A stretch of DNA of 64,000 nucleotides from Tsukamurella ocularis (GTDB taxonomy: Bacteria; Actinomycetota; Actinomycetes; Mycobacteriales; Mycobacteriaceae): positions 62,001-126,000 of the forward strand of contig NZ_JANUCJ010000001.1 in assembly GCF_024807615.1 (NCBI RefSeq), in the 5' to 3' direction. Made by a program: the position numbers and the translations under genes. Shown piece by piece: positions 8,468 to 16,395 of this stretch (position 1 is its first letter; each line of letters opens with the position of its first letter). Below the pieces are notes generated by a model. It saw only the letters and a list, made by a program, of their open reading frames with translations. It was not told the origin of the DNA and did no database searches.

Positions 8468-9706
8468 ATGACCTCGACGCTGACCCGCCCGCTTCGCGCG
8501 GCGGCCCGCTCGGCGTGGGCCCTCACGGGCACCGCGCTGCTCGCCGTGCTGATCACGCTCGTCGCCGGCGGCGCCACCTTCCTCATCGCGGCCGGGACCA
8601 CTCCGCCCGCGCCGGCCCAGGAGCGGGAGAACGCCGAGAACACGCGCGTCGCCCTCAAGGCGGCCGACGAGTCGCGCGCGCTCTTCGGCCTGCTGTCGAA
8701 CGCCGTGGCCTCCGCCGGGAACGGGCTGAACACCTCGGCGAGCTCGGTGCCGCAGATCTTCGACAGCATCGACACAGCCAAAACCGGTGCGGAACAGCTG
8801 GTCTCGGGACTCGACGAGGCCTCCTCCCTCTCCGCCGCACTGAACCAGGTGAACCGGGCGACCGCCACGCTCGGCGGTGCGCTCGAACGCACGCAAGGTC
8901 TGCAGCAGGTGGCGGCCGGCACCCGGGCCGCGCTCGTCGCGCTGCGCGGGCGGCTGATCGAGCACCCGTCGCCCGGGTCGGCCGAGGCCGTCGCGCAGCT
9001 CGACCGCGCGCTCGCCGGTTCGAAAGGCGTGGGCGCGCTCGACGACGTGGCCGGCATGCGCAGCACGCTCGCGACCATGACGAGCAGCCTGAGCAGCGCC
9101 TCCGCCAACGCCGACGCGTCGCTCACCTCCGCGCGCAGCGCCGCCCGGCAGCTGCGGGACGGGCTGACCAAGCTGGCCTCGGCGCGCAAGGACGTCAACG
9201 CCTCCGTCACCAACCTGACCACCGGCGTGGGACAGCTGAAGACGGCGCTCGGCGCCATCGACGGTCAGCTCGCTCTGACGCAGACCCGGCTGCGGTCCGT
9301 GACCAGCGCGCCCGCCCCGGCGCCGGATCCCGGCATCGCGCGGCCGCTCGCCTGGGCGCTCGTCGTGGGCGGCGCGGCCGGCACCGTCACCTACCTGGTC
9401 GCCCTCGCCGTCGCCCATCGCGTGCGCCGCCGGGAGGCGATCGCGGCTGAGGCGCCGGTGGCCTCCGAAGTCGCGGCCGAGGAGCCCGTCGAGGACATCG
9501 TCACCGAGGACGCTCCCGCCGAGGGCCACCACCGCGTCATGCCGCCTGCCGCCGTGGACGAGGAGGAGGACGCCTCCGAGGATCCCGAGGGCACGGCGCT
9601 CACGTCCGGGAAGCGGGCGAGGCACCGTCGCAACCGGTTCCGGGTGGCACCGTCGGACGACACGAACCCGTACCTCTCGGTGGCCTTCTCGGGCAGCGCG
9701 GGCTGA
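8468..9706 (+). CDS. Two-pass membrane protein with extracytoplasmic coiled coil
   Basis: This 412-residue protein of unknown function starts at ATG 8468, preceded by GAGG. One membrane helix lies at about residues 14-42, then about 250 residues rich in Ala, Ser, Leu and Gln with heptad-like spacing, then a second helix at about 295-318, followed by an acidic, disordered cytosolic tail ending in a basic RHRRNRFR patch. The middle part resembles YhgE/Pip-type or chemoreceptor-like helical hairpins, but I cannot place it in a named family. The upstream gap (8376-8467) is AT-rich for this genome and likely holds its own promoter. Confidence 0.75.
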   Translation: MTSTLTRPLRAAARSAWALTGTALLAVLITLVAGGATFLIAAGTTPPAPAQERENAENTRVALKAADESRALFGLLSNAVASAGNGLNTSASSVPQIFDSIDTAKTGAEQLVSGLDEASSLSAALNQVNRATATLGGALERTQGLQQVAAGTRAALVALRGRLIEHPSPGSAEAVAQLDRALAGSKGVGALDDVAGMRSTLATMTSSLSSASANADASLTSARSAARQLRDGLTKLASARKDVNASVTNLTTGVGQLKTALGAIDGQLALTQTRLRSVTSAPAPAPDPGIARPLAWALVVGGAAGTVTYLVALAVAHRVRRREAIAAEAPVASEVAAEEPVEDIVTEDAPAEGHHRVMPPAAVDEEEDASEDPEGTALTSGKRARHRRNRFRVAPSDDTNPYLSVAFSGSAG

Positions 9707-9712
9707 TCCCGC

Positions 9713-11305
9713 CTACTCGTACACCCCCTCCACCTCCCAGCTCCCGGCGTACTGCAGCAGCAGCGCCCGCCCGTCGTCACGCCCCGGTGCGGGCTCGAGC
9801 AGCACCTGGGCACGGGCCCTCGGCTCGGCGGCGCCGTCGGACGCCCACCAGCGCTCGTCGATCAGCCACGGCCCCGCCCACCAGCTGAGCGACCAGTCGC
9901 GCGAGCCCCACACCAGGTGTGTGGGCTCACCCGTGAAGACGCCGCGCTCGGTGACCCGCACAGCCGCTCCCGCAGCGTCGGTGATCGTGACCGCGGCGCC
10001 CGTGACCAGCACCGACGGCGCGGGCTCCGGCATCCGCCCCGGCCACGGCGCGGCCGGATCGCGCTCCGGGACCACCTCGTCGCCCAACGGGACCCAGGTG
10101 ACCCGCTCGGCCGGGCCGCGGCCGCCGCTGCGCACGCCCATCCGCACCGCTTCGCCGCCGAGCAGGCCCTGCACCCGGACCAGGGCGCGACGGAACCGGG
10201 CGGCACCGTCGGCATCGTCGCCCCACATGCCCGCCTGCAGCGCGCCGGCGTCGACCACCTCGACGGGTTCGAGCCGGAGCAGGGAGATCGGGGCGCCCGG
10301 GCCGCCCTCCCCACCCCTCTTCACGGACCGGCCTCCGGTGAGCCAGCCGTCGGTCTGCCAGCGCACCCGGTCGGCGGTGCCGTCCGGGGTGAGTGGCTCA
10401 GCGCAGCGCCAGATGCGGCTGTGCCGCTCGCCGTTCTCCGCGATCGCGGAGACCTCCAAGCGCAGGCATGCCACGCCCGCCGCGGAGAGCTTGCCATGCA
10501 GCTCCGCCGCCAGGGCGCGGCCGGCGAAGGCCGCCGCGTCGACCCGGTCGATGGGTGGGTCGGGCCGCAGCTCCACCTCCAGCCCGGGCGGCAGGGCCGC
10601 GGTGGACGGCGGCCGGTCCGGCACCGCGCGGGCCTGCCGGTGCGCGGCGATCGCGTCGGTGCCGAAGCGGGTGGCCACGTCGGTCGCGGTGAGCTCGGCG
10701 AAGGCGCCGACGGTGCGCAGCCCCAGCCGGCGCAGCAGATCGAGGAGCTCGGTGCGGTCGCCGCCCGCGAGCGCCGGCTCAGCCCCCAGCTGGGCTACGG
10801 GCAGCGGGGCGAGGAAGGTCGCCGACTCCCCCGGCGGCACGACGACCCCACGCCGGGCGGCCAGGGCCGCGGTGAAGACCTCGTCGGCGATGCCGACGAG
10901 CGACTCCGCGCCCACCGAGGACGCCGCGTCCACCAGGCGCTCGGCCGCCTGCTCCTCGCCGCCGAAGAAGCGCGCCGCGCCCCGCGCCGGGATCACCACG
11001 AGCCCCGGGCGCAGCACCTCGATGAGCGGGATCAGCGCCGCCACGGCGCCGGCCACGGGCTCGAAGAGCCGCGCGTCCCGCCCCTCGTCGGCCTGGGCGA
11101 TGTGCAGCCCCGGGCAGCGGGCCTGGGATTCGCGGCGCTTCATGCCGCGGCGCACCCCGTCGGCCCGGGCGGGAGCGTTGCAGGCGACGACCCGGTTACC
11201 GTGCAGGACGGCGACGGGGCCGTCGGGTGGCAGGTCCGCGTCCGCAGCCGCAGCGGCCGCCGGCCAGTCCGGGCACCACAGGGCGAGGATGCGCTGCGCG
11301 GTCAC
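9713..11305 (-). CDS. imuB: ImuB, catalytically inactive Y-family polymerase of the SOS mutasome
   Basis: This 530-residue adaptor links DnaE2 and ImuA' to the sliding clamp. The N-terminus ILALWCPDWP lacks the metal-binding acidic residues of active Y-family polymerases, as known for ImuB. The Y-family palm/little-finger region and the C-terminal ERxxWVPLGDE segment are present. Where mycobacterial ImuB has the clamp-binding motif QLPLWG, this protein has QAGMWG (residues 357-362), a weaker fit. Its GTG start overlaps the imuA' stop (GTGA at 11302-11305), so the two are co-translated. Confidence 0.92.
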   Translation of the reverse strand: MTAQRILALWCPDWPAAAAAADADLPPDGPVAVLHGNRVVACNAPARADGVRRGMKRRESQARCPGLHIAQADEGRDARLFEPVAGAVAALIPLIEVLRPGLVVIPARGAARFFGGEEQAAERLVDAASSVGAESLVGIADEVFTAALAARRGVVVPPGESATFLAPLPVAQLGAEPALAGGDRTELLDLLRRLGLRTVGAFAELTATDVATRFGTDAIAAHRQARAVPDRPPSTAALPPGLEVELRPDPPIDRVDAAAFAGRALAAELHGKLSAAGVACLRLEVSAIAENGERHSRIWRCAEPLTPDGTADRVRWQTDGWLTGGRSVKRGGEGGPGAPISLLRLEPVEVVDAGALQAGMWGDDADGAARFRRALVRVQGLLGGEAVRMGVRSGGRGPAERVTWVPLGDEVVPERDPAAPWPGRMPEPAPSVLVTGAAVTITDAAGAAVRVTERGVFTGEPTHLVWGSRDWSLSWWAGPWLIDERWWASDGAAEPRARAQVLLEPAPGRDDGRALLLQYAGSWEVEGVYE

Positions 11306-12033
11306 TGCGCCGCCGCCCTTCGACGCTGCTCGGCGCCCCAGTACTGCTCGGCGCCCCGCTGCGGGTTGACGCAGCCGCGGCCGCGGGCGGAGAAGACCAG
11401 GTCGATCCCACGGATCCGGCCGCGTCCGGGCCGGGCGCCGAGGCCGGTGTAGCCCTGCACGCGCGCGCCGAGGTGCAGCGCGGCACCCTCCCAGCGGCCG
11501 CCGGTGACCAGCAGGATCGAGCCCCGGGAGCGGGCCCGGGCGGCGATGGCGCGGCCGCGGCTGGGCGGCACCGCGATGCCCCCGAGCTCGCACAGCACCA
11601 CGTCGGCACCGTCGAGCAGGATCGAGGCGACGGCCACCGGATCCGCGAGCGGGCCCGCGATGAGCGCGATGCGCTCCGGATCGGCCCCCTGTTCGAGTGC
11701 GGCGGCCATGCCGAAGCCGGAGACGCCGCACAGCGCGACGCTCGATCCCGCCCGCGAGACGCCGGCCACCAGCGAGACCGCGAGCGAGCCCGCGCCCGAG
11801 AGCTCCGCGACCGTGCCGCGCGGCAGGCCGCCGCCCGGCAGCAGCCGGGCCAGCTCCTCGTGCACCGGCAGCACACCCATGCCGAGCTGCGCCGATTCCT
11901 CCTGCAGCGGCGCCTCCACGGGCGCCTGCGCCTTCGCCGGACGATGCTTCTCCGGCAGCGTCGCGAGCCGCTTGCGCAGCTCCGCCAGCTTCTCCTCGCG
12001 ATTGCCGGCCATCGCCTGAACACGTGCGGACAT
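11302..12033 (-). CDS. imuA': ImuA' SOS mutasome accessory protein
   Basis: This 243-residue RecA-fold-related protein works with ImuB and DnaE2 in damage-induced mutagenesis. The N-terminal helix has the EEKLAELRKRLATLPEKHRP pattern, followed by a degenerate P-loop region (LLPGGGLPRGTVAELSGAGS) and DVVLCELGGIAVPPSRGRA. Translation starts at ATG 12031-12033 with GGGGAGGGG upstream. The LexA box at 12110-12125 lies 77 bases upstream of the start, as expected for an SOS operon promoter. The gene ends in a GTGA overlap with imuB. Confidence 0.92.
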   Translation of the reverse strand: MSARVQAMAGNREEKLAELRKRLATLPEKHRPAKAQAPVEAPLQEESAQLGMGVLPVHEELARLLPGGGLPRGTVAELSGAGSLAVSLVAGVSRAGSSVALCGVSGFGMAAALEQGADPERIALIAGPLADPVAVASILLDGADVVLCELGGIAVPPSRGRAIAARARSRGSILLVTGGRWEGAALHLGARVQGYTGLGARPGRGRIRGIDLVFSARGRGCVNPQRGAEQYWGAEQRRRAAAQ

Positions 12034-12109
12034 ATGTCACACCCCTCCCCTACCTTCGGATCCCGCGTCACCGATCAGTGCGGAAGCCGAGCCACGGGGA
12101 AGACATGAC

Positions 12110-12125
12110 TAGAACTTCTGTTCGA
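12110..12125. promoter_or_regulatory. LexA binding site (SOS box) of imuA'-imuB
   Basis: On the imuA' strand the 16 bases read TCGAACAGAAGTTCTA against the actinobacterial LexA consensus TCGAACnnnnGTTCGA. The left half-site is perfect and the right has a single change (GTTCTA). Its position 77 bases upstream of imuA' fits repression of the mutasome until DNA damage. Confidence 0.85.
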
Positions 12126-12363
12126 TCTGATCTCAGCGTAGATCCGCGATCCGAACGGCGTCAAGCGCCGAGGTAGGAGAGGTTGCAGCAGGGTGGTACA
12201 CCCGGCGCATCGCGCGATCGTCGCAGTTCACAGCGTTTTCTGCGGTGAGGGGATGCGTCGCGCGCATCACGCGCCACCGGCCGGAAGCCGGCCTTGCGAT
12301 GAGGCCAGTCGACTATGCGAGGGGTATCACTCCCAGACGCCGCACCGCACCCGAACGAACGAA
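12126..12363. other. Gene-free spacer between imuA' promoter and permease terminator
   Basis: I find no gene here. It holds two further perfect hairpins, GATGCG/CGCATC (12252-12268) and GGCCGG-AAG-CCGGCC (12279-12293), lying downstream of the permease terminator. They may help insulate the SOS promoter from permease read-through. Confidence 0.5.
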
Positions 12364-12393
12364 GGCGGACCGCCCCCGTCGGAGCGATCCGCC
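12364..12393 (-). terminator. Hairpin terminator after the amino-acid permease
   Basis: GGCGGA-C-CGC pairs with GCG-A-TCCGCC around a 10-base loop, 21 bases past the permease stop. On the minus strand it is followed by TTCGTTCGTTCG, a weak T-rich tail. Confidence 0.6.
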
Positions 12394-12413
12394 GTCATCG
12401 AGCGATCGGACTA

Positions 12414-13919
12414 TCAGCCCACGCGATCCGGATCGTGGTGTGCGGAGGCCGCGGCGACGGGCGACACGTTCGCGGTCTTCGGGTCGACGGTGGGCGCCTT
12501 GGTGATGAGCTTGTGCCCCCACCACAGCCCGAGGAACAGGATGAGCGCGGCGTAGGTGGTGAGCAGCAGGCCGAGGCCGCCGCTCTCGCCGCCGCGCACC
12601 GCGACGTAGTACTGACCCGCGATCACCGCGACGGACATGAGGAGCGCGACGATCGGCCCCGCGGGGTACAGCCACGCCTTGTACGGCAGCTCATCGAGCG
12701 AACGCCCCTGCGCGTTCCACGCCTTGCGGAAACGGTAGTGCGCCCAGGCGATCCCGATCCAGGTCACGAAACCGGCCACGGAGGAGGCGGCGACCAGCGC
12801 CGTGTACGCGGCACCGTCGCCGACGAAGTTGGTGACGAAGCACAGCGCGCCGATGGCAACCGTCGCCGCCGTCGCCACGTAGGGCACGCCCGAGGACCTC
12901 GATACCTTGGCGAAGATCCGCGGGGCGTTGCCCTCGACGCCCAACCCGTAGAGCGCGCGGGTAGCGGCGAACAGGCTGGCGTTGCCGGCCGAGAGGATGG
13001 CGATGAGGATGACGGCGTTCATGATAGACGCCGCGGCATCGATGCCCGCGAGCTTGAAGACCAGGGTGAACGGCGCCACCGCGACGTTCTCCTCGGAGGC
13101 GTCCAGCAGCTCCGGACTGGTGTACGGGATGAGGAAGGCGATGATCGTCAACGTGCCGATGTAGAAGACCAGGATGCGGAAGAAGACCGTGCGCACCGCG
13201 CGCGGGATGGCGCTCTTGGGCTCGATCGCCTCACCCGCCGCTACCGCGATCATCTCCGTGCCCTGGAAGGCGAAGCCGGCGATGAGGAAGACCGAGAGCA
13301 TGCCCAGCGGCCAGTCCACGAAGGGGGCGTCGCCGATGGTCCAGTTGGAGAAGCCGGGGGCCGGGCCGTCGCCGACCACACCCAGCACCATGAGCACGCC
13401 GACGATGAGGAAGATCACCACCGCGATCACCTTGATCGAGGCGAACCAGAACTCGGCCTCGCCGAAGGCCTTCACCGCGAACAGGTTCAGAGCCAACAGG
13501 CCGGCGAGGAAGATCAGCGACCATACCCACGAGGGCACGTCGGGCAGCCAGAACTTCATGATCAGGCCGGCCGCCACCACCTCCGCGGCCAGCGTGATCG
13601 ACCAGTTGAACCAGTAGTTCCAGCCGGCGGCGAAGCCGAAGGACTTACTGACGAACCGGCTGCCGTACTCCTCGAACGGATTACTGCACGGCATGTACGC
13701 CGACATCTCGCCGAGGCTCTGCATGAGGAAGAAGACCATGACGCCCATGAGCGCGTAGGCCAGGAGCGCGCCACCGGGGCCGGCCTTGCTGATCGTGGCG
13801 CCGGACGCCACGAACAAGCCGGTGCCGATCGCGCCGCCGAGCGCGAGCATGCTGATGTGGCGACTCTGCAGTCCCTGGCGGAGGGAGTCGTCGGGGGTGA
13901 TTCCAAGAGGGCTGGACAC
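12414..13919 (-). CDS. Amino-acid permease (APC superfamily, AAT/LysP-RocE type)
   Basis: This 501-residue, 12-helix transporter imports amino acids with protons. The first helix has the APC substrate motif GGAIGTGLFVASGATISKAG, followed by the family-typical EMSAYMP and GFAAGWNYWFNW loop. The C-terminal tail is short and hydrophilic. It starts at GTG 13919 and is divergent from the CGNR gene across 50 bases. A hairpin terminator follows it. The exact amino acid cannot be assigned; the closest types carry basic or aromatic residues, proline or GABA. Confidence 0.9.
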   Translation of the reverse strand: MSSPLGITPDDSLRQGLQSRHISMLALGGAIGTGLFVASGATISKAGPGGALLAYALMGVMVFFLMQSLGEMSAYMPCSNPFEEYGSRFVSKSFGFAAGWNYWFNWSITLAAEVVAAGLIMKFWLPDVPSWVWSLIFLAGLLALNLFAVKAFGEAEFWFASIKVIAVVIFLIVGVLMVLGVVGDGPAPGFSNWTIGDAPFVDWPLGMLSVFLIAGFAFQGTEMIAVAAGEAIEPKSAIPRAVRTVFFRILVFYIGTLTIIAFLIPYTSPELLDASEENVAVAPFTLVFKLAGIDAAASIMNAVILIAILSAGNASLFAATRALYGLGVEGNAPRIFAKVSRSSGVPYVATAATVAIGALCFVTNFVGDGAAYTALVAASSVAGFVTWIGIAWAHYRFRKAWNAQGRSLDELPYKAWLYPAGPIVALLMSVAVIAGQYYVAVRGGESGGLGLLLTTYAALILFLGLWWGHKLITKAPTVDPKTANVSPVAAASAHHDPDRVG

Positions 13920-13969
13920 CCGATGAGAGTAGCGACCGCAACGCCCATCCGGTTAGCATTCGCAGCGTC

Positions 13970-14518
13970 ATGTTCTCCTACGACACCCGATCCGCCCTCG
14001 CGAGCGCCGCCGATCTGGTGAACACCGCCCCCGACGCGCGCACGGAGCGCCCCGAGCGCCTCCCCGACGTCGCCGCGCTGCGCGCCTTCGTGGAGCGCTG
14101 GGGCTGGACCGGGCCCATCCCCCTGCGTGAGGACGAGCTGGACCGCGTGCACGCCGTGCGCCGCGTCCTGCGCGGTCTGTGGGACCTCGCGGGCGACGAG
14201 GCCGGCACCGTCGACCTCGTGAACCGGATGCTGCGCGACGCGGCGGTCCTCCCCCAGCTCGTCCGGCACGACGACTGGCCGTACCATCTGCACGGCTGGA
14301 ACGACGCGACGCCGATCGCGGAGCGCTTCCTCGCCGAGCCCGCGATGGGCATGGTCGACGTGGTCCGCGCCGACGCCCTCGACCGGCTGCGGCGCTGCGC
14401 CGCGCCGGACTGTGCCGGGGTGCTCGTGGACTTCAGCCGCAACAGCTCCCGCCGATTCTGCGACGACGGCTGCAACAACCGCTTGAACGTGGCCGCGTAC
14501 CGCGCGCGCCGGGCCTGA
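13970..14518 (+). CDS. CGNR zinc-finger protein (ABATE domain)
   Basis: This 182-residue protein has a helical N-terminal stress-associated ABATE domain and a C-terminal CGNR zinc finger. The zinc ligands are Cys143, Cys148, Cys164 and Cys168 in CAAPDC and FCDDGCNNR, followed by the basic helix AAYRARR. Such proteins are thought to be DNA-binding regulators, but targets are unknown. It is divergent from the permease and 17 bases upstream of the kinase gene, so it may be co-transcribed with the kinase. Confidence 0.88.
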   Translation: MFSYDTRSALASAADLVNTAPDARTERPERLPDVAALRAFVERWGWTGPIPLREDELDRVHAVRRVLRGLWDLAGDEAGTVDLVNRMLRDAAVLPQLVRHDDWPYHLHGWNDATPIAERFLAEPAMGMVDVVRADALDRLRRCAAPDCAGVLVDFSRNSSRRFCDDGCNNRLNVAAYRARRA

Positions 14519-14535
14519 CCCTTAGGATCAACGGC

Positions 14536-15711
14536 GTGGCGGAAACGACGGGTGCGAGCGGCGCGATCAGGGGCGTTCCCGGGCCCGATCACCTGGTCGC
14601 CGGTCGCTACCGACTGACCTCCAAGATCGGCGGCGGCGGCATGGGCGCCGTGTGGCTCGCCCGCGACGAGCGCCTCGAGCGCGACGTCGCCGCCAAGCAG
14701 GTCATCTCCACCGAGGGGCTCACCCAGGAGGAGGCCGACGAGCTGCGTCGGCGCGCCCTGCACGAGGGCCGGCTCGCGGCCCGGCTGCAGCACCGTAACG
14801 CCGTCGCCATGTACGACGTGGCCCTCGACCGCGGCGAGCCCTGGCTGGTGATGGAGTACCTGCCCTCGCGCTCGCTCGCCCAGGTGCTGCACATGACCGG
14901 CTCGATGCCCGAACGACAGGTCGCACAGATCGGCGCGCAGATGGCCGATGCCCTCGTCGAGGCACACGAAGCCGGGATCATCCACCGGGACATCAAGCCG
15001 GGCAACATCCTCATCGCCAACCGTGGCCGCGCGTCGGGCACCGTCAAGCTCTCCGACTTCGGCATTGCGCGGGCCAAGGACGACGGGCAGTCCAGCCCGG
15101 CCGGGATCATCACCGGCACGCCCGCCTACTTCGCGCCCGAGGTGGCCCGCGGCACCGAGCCCTCCGAGGCCTCCGACCTGTACTCGCTGGGCGCGACGCT
15201 GTACACCGCGCTCGAGGGCGCGCCGCCCTTCGGTGTCGACGAGGACTCGATCGCCCTACTGCACAAAGTCGCTCTGGGACAGATCAATCCGCCCAAGAAC
15301 GACGGTCCGCTGGTCCGCGTCATCCTGGACATGCTGCAGCCGAGCCCGAAGCGGCGGCCCTCGCTGATCGAGGCGCGGGACCGGCTCGCTGCGGTCGCGG
15401 CCGGCGGCGGCAACCCCGCCGCGATCCTCGCCGCCCCGCTGCAGGCGACCGAGGGCGCGCCCGCGGTGTGGCTGCGGCGCACCGCCGGTGAGCGTTCGCC
15501 CGGCGACCGGGCACCGTCTGCGCGCACGGCGACGTCGGGCCCGATCGAGCGGAAGCGGCCGATCCCGCCCGCGCCGCGGCCCAGCGCCTACGTGCCGCCG
15601 CCGGTGGCGCCCCCGTCCAAGACGTCGAACGCCGTTCTTGCGGCATGGATCATCGGCGGCTTCATCGTGCTCGCCGCGATCATCGCGGGCATCATCATCG
15701 CGCTGGGCTGA
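14536..15711 (+). CDS. Membrane-anchored Ser/Thr protein kinase (PknB type)
   Basis: This 391-residue Hanks-type kinase has the glycine-rich loop GGGGMGAVW, the catalytic lysine in DVAAKQ, HRDIKPGN (His150-Asp152), DFG and APE motifs. After the kinase domain comes a Pro/Arg-rich juxtamembrane linker and a single C-terminal membrane helix with only three residues beyond it. It therefore has no PASTA or other sensor domain and should respond to internal signals or to partners. It starts at GTG 14536 with AGGA 8 bases upstream. Confidence 0.93.
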   Translation: MAETTGASGAIRGVPGPDHLVAGRYRLTSKIGGGGMGAVWLARDERLERDVAAKQVISTEGLTQEEADELRRRALHEGRLAARLQHRNAVAMYDVALDRGEPWLVMEYLPSRSLAQVLHMTGSMPERQVAQIGAQMADALVEAHEAGIIHRDIKPGNILIANRGRASGTVKLSDFGIARAKDDGQSSPAGIITGTPAYFAPEVARGTEPSEASDLYSLGATLYTALEGAPPFGVDEDSIALLHKVALGQINPPKNDGPLVRVILDMLQPSPKRRPSLIEARDRLAAVAAGGGNPAAILAAPLQATEGAPAVWLRRTAGERSPGDRAPSARTATSGPIERKRPIPPAPRPSAYVPPPVAPPSKTSNAVLAAWIIGGFIVLAAIIAGIIIALG

Positions 15712-15723
15712 GTCCCGGCGCGG

Positions 15724-16395
15724 TCAGTCCGCGAGATGGCGGGTGTGCGCCCAGCGGGTGAGAGCGTTGCGGTTGCTCTGCTGCGTCTTGCGGAGCACGT
15801 TCGAGGCGTGGGTCTCGACGGTCTTGACCGAGATGAACAGGTCCTCGGCGATCTCCCGGTAGGTGTAGCCGCGCGCCAGCAGGCGCAGCACCTCCAGCTC
15901 GCGCGGGGTGAGCGAGTCCAGCTCCGGGTCCAACGCGGGCTCCGGCACGGGCGAGCGGCCGGTGAAGGAGTCGAGCACGAAGCCTGCGAGCCGGGGCGAG
16001 AAGACCGCATCGCCCTCGGCGACGCGGCGCACCGCGTCGGCGAGCTCCTCCCCCGAGATGGTCTTGGTGACGTAGCCGCGGGCGCCGGCGCGGATCGTGG
16101 CGATCACGTCCTCCGCCGCGTCGGACACGCTGAGCGCGAGGAAGACCGGCGCCTTCTCGAGCTTCGCGCGGGGCGCGCCGTCGGTCACGCCGCGCAGCAC
16201 GGCGACGCCGCCGCCGTCGGGCATGTGCACGTCCAGCAGCACCACGTCGGGGCCGGCGGAGAGGATGCCCGCCACGGCCTCGCCGACGGTGCCGGCCTCG
16301 CCCACCACCTCGATGGAATCCTCACGGGCCAGTTCGGCGCGCACGCCGGACCGGAACACGCCGTGATCGTCGACCAGGAACACCCGGTAGCTCAC
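15724..16395 (-). CDS. LuxR/NarL-type response regulator
   Basis: This 223-residue regulator has a receiver domain (VFLVDDHG start, phospho-acceptor Asp in VVLLDVHMP, conserved Lys in YVTKTISG) and a C-terminal LuxR HTH (LTPRELEVLRLLARGYTYRE, then SVKTVETHASNVLRK). It is the partner of the PspC-domain kinase, whose stop it overlaps (GTGA at 16392-16395). By analogy with other PspC-kinase systems it likely reports on membrane or envelope state, but its regulon is not visible here. Confidence 0.93.
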   Translation of the reverse strand: MSYRVFLVDDHGVFRSGVRAELAREDSIEVVGEAGTVGEAVAGILSAGPDVVLLDVHMPDGGGVAVLRGVTDGAPRAKLEKAPVFLALSVSDAAEDVIATIRAGARGYVTKTISGEELADAVRRVAEGDAVFSPRLAGFVLDSFTGRSPVPEPALDPELDSLTPRELEVLRLLARGYTYREIAEDLFISVKTVETHASNVLRKTQQSNRNALTRWAHTRHLAD

